Under the pieces are notes generated by a model. It did no database searches. It saw nothing but the letters and a program-made list of their open reading frames with translations, and was not told the origin of the DNA. From contig BROG01000977.1 in assembly GCA_030159075.1 (NCBI GenBank), forward strand, positions 1 through 64,000: 64,000 nucleotides of DNA, read 5' to 3'. Positions within the stretch are counted from its first letter, which is position 1. Each line of letters opens with the position of its first letter. This DNA is from Atrina japonica (taxonomy: Eukaryota; Mollusca; Bivalvia; Pterioida; Pinnidae). Shown piece after piece: positions 55,221-64,000 of the stretch. The position numbers were made by a program, and so were the translations under genes.

Positions 55221-56165
55221 CTATCATGTTGACATAACTCTAGTCAATGGACAAAATTAAACAATAGAGAGTGTAACATGTAAAGGAGGTAACCTTAGAC
55301 GTTTTGATAAAATAAAGTTCTGAGAAAAGTTTTCGAACCTTGTTCCAAAACATTCCGTTTTATACAGGAATCAAAGTTGCATTAAAGCTAGCAAATACTA
55401 CAGCTTTTAAGGAGATAGGGGCATCAATAGAGGACCCGAAAGTCTCTCAATCTTTCTGTGACATACATCCTTACTCAACTGAACAATACTGGGAATGTAT
55501 TATACGTCATTTTACATTTACTGATTACCATCCTACCTCTACATGCAGAATGGGGTCAAGAAATGACCCCTCCGCCGTAGTGGATCCTAAACTGAGGCAA
55601 GTTTATTTCATTTTTTTCTGTTTGCGTCATGAAAAATATTTCGTTTCATAATATTTCAATAAATAGCATTAGAGAAATCGGTTTGAATTTCAAGTTGAAT
55701 TTCGATTTTTTTTTTCATATTGATTAATCAATGAATCATATCAAAGTTCCAATGACATTATGCAATCATTGCTCTAAATAAAAATGTGAATAAGGAATTT
55801 AGTTTGATAACGTCAGTACTTTTTTAAAATCATTATCCTTGTGCTTAAACAATATTCGTTTGTTTGCCAACCACTCCAGATTAACCTTTATTAAATGTAT
55901 ACATGTCTTTCTGATATTTCATTTGTCCGATATTTTATTGTGCTATATTTATTATTGCAGAGTAATAGGAATTTCCAATCTTAGAGTTGTGGACGCATCC
56001 GTGATGAGAAATGTTCCATCTGGAAACACCAATGCCCCTACCATTATGATTGCAGAAAAGGCAGCAGACATCATAAGAGATGTTAATAGCATTAAAACAT
56101 ATACTCAGGGAGATTATATCTCAAGAACATTTTTGTCGTATTTATCATCATTGTCAAAAAATTAA
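39724..56165 (+). CDS. GMC-family FAD oxidoreductase (glucose/choline dehydrogenase-like)
   Basis: Eleven exons: 39724-39844, 41331-41539, 42066-42255, 43272-43400, 43755-43876, 50978-51145, 53057-53207, 53458-53612, 54904-55087, 55368-55596 and 55961-56165. They total 1863 nt, 620 residues plus stop, with no stop or phase break. The start has a hydrophobic signal or anchor segment (residues 6-19). The FAD-binding GAGSAG is at 42-47 with Glu66 ending strand 2. GMC signature 1 ([13 protein letters not shown]) is at 115-127, '[18 protein letters not shown]' lies in exon 6, and the active site has His531 ([11 protein letters not shown]) and Asn575 (SGNTNAP). It should oxidise an alcohol or sugar with FAD; the substrate cannot be told from sequence. 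Ten introns are GT-AG except intron 10, which has a GC donor. Intron 5 holds an antisense gypsy element. The gene appears functional. Confidence 0.92.
39845..40740 (+). repeat. 25-bp minisatellite built on the exon 1 splice donor
   Basis: About 30 diverged units near ATAGGTAAGATGAAATAAAA start at the end of GMC exon 1. The junction itself, TATAATAG|GTAAGAT, is the first unit: the repeat carries the last exon bases plus the donor. About 20 units keep GGTAAG, GGTGAG or a close variant. Confidence 0.85.
40741..41330. other. Rest of GMC intron 1
   Basis: It ends in the acceptor 'ttccttatacag'. Nothing else recognised. Confidence 0.4.
42256..43271. other. GMC intron 3
   Basis: No repeat or supported ORF. 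The 60-80 codon ORFs here show no recognisable similarity. Confidence 0.4.
44071..44557 (-). repeat. 3' LTR of the gypsy element
   Basis: 487 bp, TG...CA on both strands. It starts TGAAACAGGGGC on the + strand and ends CCCTATTACA. Confidence 0.93.
44558..44570 (-). other. Polypurine tract
   Basis: On the - strand GACAGGGGGAGAA directly precedes the TG of the 3' LTR, as expected for the plus-strand primer. Confidence 0.8.
44615..45227 (-). pseudogene. Gypsy pol C-terminal tail, frame-broken
   Basis: Two further ORFs (45105-44815 and 44818-44633) follow the integrase ORF in other frames. The last carries '[14 protein letters not shown]', the basic tail common at the end of gypsy pol proteins. 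The pol ORF stop at 45228 and the frame changes suggest small indels disrupted the tail, leaving the catalytic domains intact. Confidence 0.6.
45228..48988 (-). CDS. pol: Gypsy pol: protease, RT, RNase H, integrase
   Basis: Open for over 1220 codons. The frame is already open at the frameshift site at 48989-48995, so no separate start codon is needed. Residues are numbered from 48908: aspartic protease 'LLDTGSS' (36-40); reverse transcriptase with 'LCIDYRQLN' and catalytic FLDD (about 482); RNase H with '[10 protein letters not shown]' (about 649); integrase zinc finger 'HDQLGHQG...CDRC' (about 897-935); and the D,D,E core at 'CMDFV' (about 961), 'HSDQGANF' (about 1019) and 'CERFNR' (about 1056). 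All catalytic residues are present. No chromodomain is visible. Confidence 0.95.
48932..48995 (-). promoter_or_regulatory. Candidate -1 ribosomal frameshift signal between gag and pol
   Basis: On the - strand the gag frame reads CAT TTA AAC TAC TGA, containing the slippery heptamer TTTAAAC (48989-48995) two codons before the gag stop. Slipping back one base enters the pol frame, which is open from there. After a 5-nt spacer, AAGGTTGC (48976-48983) can pair with GCGACCTT (48951-48958). AGGGAC in the loop (48965-48970) can pair with GTCCCT (48932-48937), giving a possible H-type pseudoknot. Confidence 0.75.
48983..50198 (-). pseudogene. gag: Gypsy gag with one frameshift
   Basis: ORF 50198-49608 holds the amino part with a Pro-rich linker and a capsid-like region ('[13 protein letters not shown]', '[16 protein letters not shown]', '[10 protein letters not shown]') that resembles the PNMA/Arc-type capsid fold of gypsy gags. 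ORF 49639-48983 continues it in a shifted frame with a coiled-coil-like segment and an Arg/Gly/Asn-rich basic end in place of CCHC knuckles. A single-base change near 49607-49612 separates them; it could be a mutation or a sequence error. Without it gag would be about 405 residues. Confidence 0.85.
50373..50390 (-). other. Primer binding site
   Basis: On the - strand TGGCGCCCACGTTGGGAC begins one base after the 5' LTR. It starts with the TGG expected to pair with a tRNA CCA end. I do not assign the tRNA. Confidence 0.8.
50392..50876 (-). repeat. 5' LTR of the gypsy element
   Basis: 485 bp, matching 44071-44557. The outer end has lost two bases (CTATCA versus CTATTACA). Confidence 0.93.
50877..50922 (+). 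repeat. (TA)n(TG)n tract at the retrotransposon junction
   Basis: It continues the TA tract seen at 44056-44070 on the other side of the element, showing the insertion target. Confidence 0.9.
51785..52610 (+). repeat. 44/45-bp minisatellite in GMC intron 6
   Basis: About 18 copies of a unit containing AGGAGGCGCTCACAAGATAT and GGCTTTATGTAG. The central ten or so are almost identical and the edges are diverged. Units vary by one T in a T run. Confidence 0.93.
52611..53056. other. End of GMC intron 6
   Basis: Nothing recognised. It ends in the acceptor 'gtctattacag'. Confidence 0.4.
53230..53425 (-). mobile_element. Partial MITE copy in GMC intron 7
   Basis: It includes 'caaacctgggtttctcaag', 'ttttcacaaaatatatagg' and an end 'tacagctaatgtcc', matching parts of the elements at 29817 and 63433. 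Confidence 0.55.
53635..54735 (+). repeat. 42/48-bp minisatellite in GMC intron 8
   Basis: About 25 units of ATCATAATATCAACACAAGT plus CTCTACAGCTTACATAGGG. Some units have 6 extra bases (AAATAA before AG), giving 48 bp. Both lengths keep frame, so 53859-54740 is open for 293 codons. The array begins about 22 bp behind the exon 8 donor. Confidence 0.95.
55161..55220 (+). repeat. (ATT)n microsatellite in GMC intron 9
   Basis: About 20 ATT trinucleotides. Confidence 0.95.
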
Positions 56166-56615
56166 AACATATGTGCAAATTGATCGTAGTAAAAAATGTA
56201 CAAAAAATGAAGTTTTATTGTTGAATATTACTCATATTTATATGAAATGGGTCGTTATTCATCATTTTTATTTTTATTTTAAATATCTAATTAGGACAAT
56301 TCCTTGACTGAATTAATGACTTTATATATATATGGAATCACAAACTTTTGTCTTTATATCAATTAAGCAATATCAAAACATTATGATACGATTTTTAATT
56401 CATTGGAAAAAAGCAAATTAACGCTCGTATGAACGCTGAAACACCGACAACAGAAATGTCAATTACACAGTTGTCATTGGAACAAAGCATGTGAAACTGT
56501 AGCATATACATAGATTACATGTTTATATTTAATCCATGATAAACTGCGTCAAGAGGGATCTGATGATATTTTATATGCGCTGTATTTACTTTGTTTCATT
56601 TCTGGGCGTATTAAA

Positions 56616-56617
<2 letters not shown>
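56166..56617. other. Downstream of the GMC gene
   Basis: Presumed 3' UTR and intergenic DNA. No clear AATAAA was found close to the stop codon. Confidence 0.4.

Positions 56618-56620
<3 letters not shown>

Positions 56621-56709
<89 letters not shown>
56621..56709 (+). repeat. (TA)n microsatellite
   Basis: About 44 TA dinucleotides. Confidence 0.95.
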
Positions 56710-56710
<1 letters not shown>

Positions 56711-57204
56711 CTTTTTTAAGTCGAATTTGTTCAACACGATCATGTTGAATTGATCATCGGAAAGTTTACTGAAATTTCATAGTTCTTATGTACGCGATCT
56801 GTGTTACACGTATACATACATGTTCACGATATACATCATGATCATCAAAAAACCACTAATAGGTAACTGTCATACATAAAGAAGAATCAAGTTTTCGTCC
56901 CATCATCTAAATTCAGTGGAAGCGTGTTTAACTCAAAATCATACAATGATTTTCCGAATACCTAACCAGGTTTTGGGTAGTATTTTTTCTATGTGTTATA
57001 GACGTAATATCTCTTCTTCACGGGCTCTAGAAATATTAAATCCTATACACACATATAACTTTATATTATACTGCAATAAATTATTCAAGTACCTTGAGTT
57101 TTGAAATGAAACTCTCGCCCAAAATCTCAGTGCGAACGAGAGCAAGCACCTGTAAATTGTTTTTCTTATCAGTTACCTTATTTAGGTCGTTCAATACATG
57201 GACG

Positions 57205-61442
<4,238 letters not shown>

Positions 61443-62815
61443 GTAAGTGTCTTAGTCAAACATTTCGTGTATTTAATACCGTATGTCAGGTAGATGTCTT
61501 AGTCAAACATTTCGTGTATTTAATATCGTGTGTCAGGTAGGTGTCTCAGTCAAACATTTCGTGTATTTAATATCGTGTGTCAGGTAGGTGTCTCAGTCAA
61601 ACATTTCGTGTATTTAATATCGTATGTAAGGTAGGTGTCTCAGTCAAACATTTCGTGTATTTTAATATCGTAGGTGTCTGTGTCAGGTAGGTGTCTTGGT
61701 CAAACATTTTCGTGTATTTAATATCGTGTGTCAGGTAGGTGTCTCAGTCAAACATTTCGTGTATTTAATATCGTGTGTCAGGTAGGTGTCTTGGTCAAAC
61801 ATTTCGTGTATTTAATATCGTGTGTCAGGTAGGTGTCTCAGTCAAACATTTCGTGTATTTAATATCGTATGTAAGGTAGGTGTCTCAGTCAAACATTTCG
61901 TGTATATAATATCGTGTGTCAGGTAGGTGTCTCAGTCAAACAGTTTCGTGTATTTGATATCGTGTGTCAGGTAGGTGTCTTAGTCAAACATTTCGTGTAT
62001 TTAATATCGTGTGTCAGGTAGGTGTCTCAGTCAAACATTTCATGTATTTAATATCGTGTGTCAGGTAAGTGTCTTAGTCTAACATTTCGTGTACTTGATA
62101 TCGTGTGTCAGGTAGGTGTCTCAGTCAAACATTTCGTGTATCTAATATCGTGTGTCAGGTAGGTGTCTTAGTCAAACATTTCGTGTATTTAATATCGTAT
62201 GTAAGGTAGGTGTCTCAGTCAAACATTTCGTGTATTTAATATCGTGTGTCAGGTAGGTGTCTTGGTCAAACATTTCGTGTATTTAATATCGTGTGTCAGG
62301 TAGGTGTCTCAGTCAAACATTTCGTGTATTTAATATCGTATGTAAGGTAGGTGTCTCAGTCAAACATTTCGTGTATATAATATCGTGTGTCAGGTAGGTG
62401 TCTCAGTCAAACATTTCGTGTATTTAATATCGTATGTAAGGTAGGTGTCTCAGTCAAACATTTCGTGTATTTAATATCGTGTGTCAGGTAGGTGTCTTGG
62501 TCAAACATTTTGTGTATTTAATATCGTGTGTCAGGTAGGTGTCTCAGTCAAACATTTCGTGTATTTAATATCGTGTGTCAGGTAAATGTCTTAGTCTAAC
62601 CTATCGTGTATTTAATATAGTATGTCAGGTAAATGTCTTAGTCTAACCTATCGTGTATTTAATATCGTGTGTCAGGTAGGTGTCTCAGTCAAACATTTCG
62701 TGTATTTAATATCGTGTGTCAGGTAGGTGTCTCAGTCAAACATTTCGTGTATTTAATATCGTGTGTCAGGTAAATGTCTTAGTCTAACCTTTCGTGTATT
62801 TAATATAGTACTTTA
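61443..62815 (+). repeat. 47-bp minisatellite built on the exon 3 splice donor
   Basis: About 29 units containing TGTCAGGTAGGTGTCTCAGT and CAAACATTTCGTGTATTTAA. The first unit is the real junction, TCTCAG|GTAAGTGTCTTAGTC. Nearly every unit repeats CAGGTAGGT, CAGGTAAGT or AAGGTAGGT, so the array is a run of donor-like sites. Confidence 0.95.
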
Positions 62816-63432
62816 GTCAGCTGGTCCATTGCCTTGTAACATGATATGGTAGTATAGACTGTAAACATTTTATAGATACGACACTAACCGAATTTTTCTC
62901 GATTTTTTTTTATATAAAGACAAGTATTTATCTATTAGATAAATAGATCTTGTAGTTTAATTTTTAGCGAGATTTCAATTTTGACATTATAAGTGAGATT
63001 ATTGAGATTGCTAAAAGTACTGAATATCGCTAATAATTCATTCCTCGTTGGAGGTAAGAGTAAGTGAAATTAATGATAATTATAAATAAGTGTCAGCAGT
63101 CGCGTGGCTGCGACATTTACCGGATTGTACAAATATACTATTATTTAGTTTCAATGTACCGTTCTGATTACAGTGCTATACTATGATACCATATATACTC
63201 GATATATACAGTGTAAATAATTTTTTTTTAAAAAATCATATTAAAATAAAATTTCATCATATCGCTTAAATTAATTCTCTCTACAACAATTTTTCAGTTT
63301 TCAAGGACATGTACAAAACGCTAAATTTGTGTCTTGCTAAAAATCCACTTATATGTTAATAGGTATAGGAACAAGTGTAGGACATCCTTCAGTCCTTGAC
63401 GTGGTATCCTATTTTTACGAAATCTATATTGG
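62816..63432. other. Intron or downstream sequence, nothing recognised
   Basis: AT-rich, with no exon of the third gene found. Confidence 0.4.
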
Positions 63433-63797
63433 TTAAAGGGGCATTAACTGTGTTTTTTTAAAGAAATTTATTTTCCGTTTTTACTACTTAGATTGGTATA
63501 CAATAACAAATGAAGGATAAACATAGACATAAAAATTCTTTAATCCCTATATATGTGGTTTAAATTGTCTGAGAAATCCAAGTTTGGCACTTCTTCACTC
63601 GAATTGATTAACTCAACCTTACTATTTGTATATGAATACAACACTGGACCTGACCTCATTTTCACAAAATATATAGGAATATGAGATTGTTATGCCTGTA
63701 TATAGTTGTTATTTGTTACTGTATATCAAATACAAGTTGAAATATTACAAACAATCGAAATGATTTTTGGGTGTAAACACAGCTAATGCTCCTTTAA
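63433..63797 (+). mobile_element. MITE with about 20-bp terminal inverted repeats
   Basis: The left end TTAAAGGGGCATTAACTGTG and the right end CACAGCTAATGCTCCTTTAA are inverted repeats with two mismatches. The 365-bp interior is non-coding. TTAA at both ends may be a target duplication of piggyBac type or part of the repeat. Related copies lie at 29817-30185 and 53230-53425. Confidence 0.7.
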
Positions 63798-64000
63798 TTA
63801 CAAACGTGGACATTGCTTAACCTTTTGACCTCTTTTAACTCAATGTCCACTGGTCATAACTAAGGCACACTTATTCTAATTTGGGTTTGAATTTAACTGA
63901 TACAAAAAAACAAAAACAAAACTCGACACACTGGGAGACATGTGTGCATAATTTCGTCAAAGAGAAATTCATTATCGAAATCATATATAGTTTATTGTTG

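Overview
This is a eukaryotic nuclear window: AT-rich, intron-rich, crowded with microsatellites, minisatellites and transposon remains. The gene families, the Penelope-type reverse transcriptase fossils and the Ty3/gypsy element fit an invertebrate, most likely a mollusc such as a bivalve. That placement is an inference from gene content and was not tested by a search.

Three host genes could be assembled exon by exon, all on the + strand. (1) Positions 15409-33126: a five-exon gene for a 252-residue type I membrane protein with a short Cys-rich (EMI/MEGF-like) ectodomain, a Thr/Pro stalk, one membrane helix and a Tyr-rich tail. (2) Positions 39724-56165: an eleven-exon GMC-family FAD oxidoreductase (620 residues, frame intact, catalytic His and Asn present). 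(3) From 57205 past the right edge: a second Cys-rich secreted or membrane protein whose 3' part lies outside the window. Proteins 1 and 3 share a Cys-Cys-x-Gly-Tyr ending to the Cys-rich segment and may be distant relatives flanking the oxidoreductase.

Intron 5 of the GMC gene holds a nearly intact Ty3/gypsy retrotransposon (44071-50876) in antisense orientation. Its LTRs differ at about nine positions plus one 2-bp indel, and PBS, PPT, gag and pol are all recognisable. Gag and pol are joined by a candidate -1 frameshift site, TTTAAAC followed by a possible pseudoknot.

Region by region: 1-15400 is intergenic and holds a short palindromic MITE, reverse-transcriptase fossils (1330-3010, 9700-12560), a 2.9-kb element with 458-bp direct terminal repeats inserted in a minisatellite (5458-8386), and a 55-bp minisatellite split by an ORF-bearing segment (13230-14730). 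Gene 1 introns carry a 45-bp array, a foldback element, a 42-bp array and two reverse-transcriptase copies. The 33.1-39.7 kb intergenic stretch holds another reverse-transcriptase fossil, a GCTC-rich patch and a gypsy integrase fragment. The GMC introns carry three minisatellites besides the retrotransposon. The right end holds gene 3, long microsatellites, a possible SINE, a 47-bp array and a MITE.

The most unusual pattern is that two minisatellites (39845-40740 and 61443-62815) start exactly at a 5' splice site and repeat the exon/intron junction itself, placing about 20 and 29 donor-like sequences behind the real donor.
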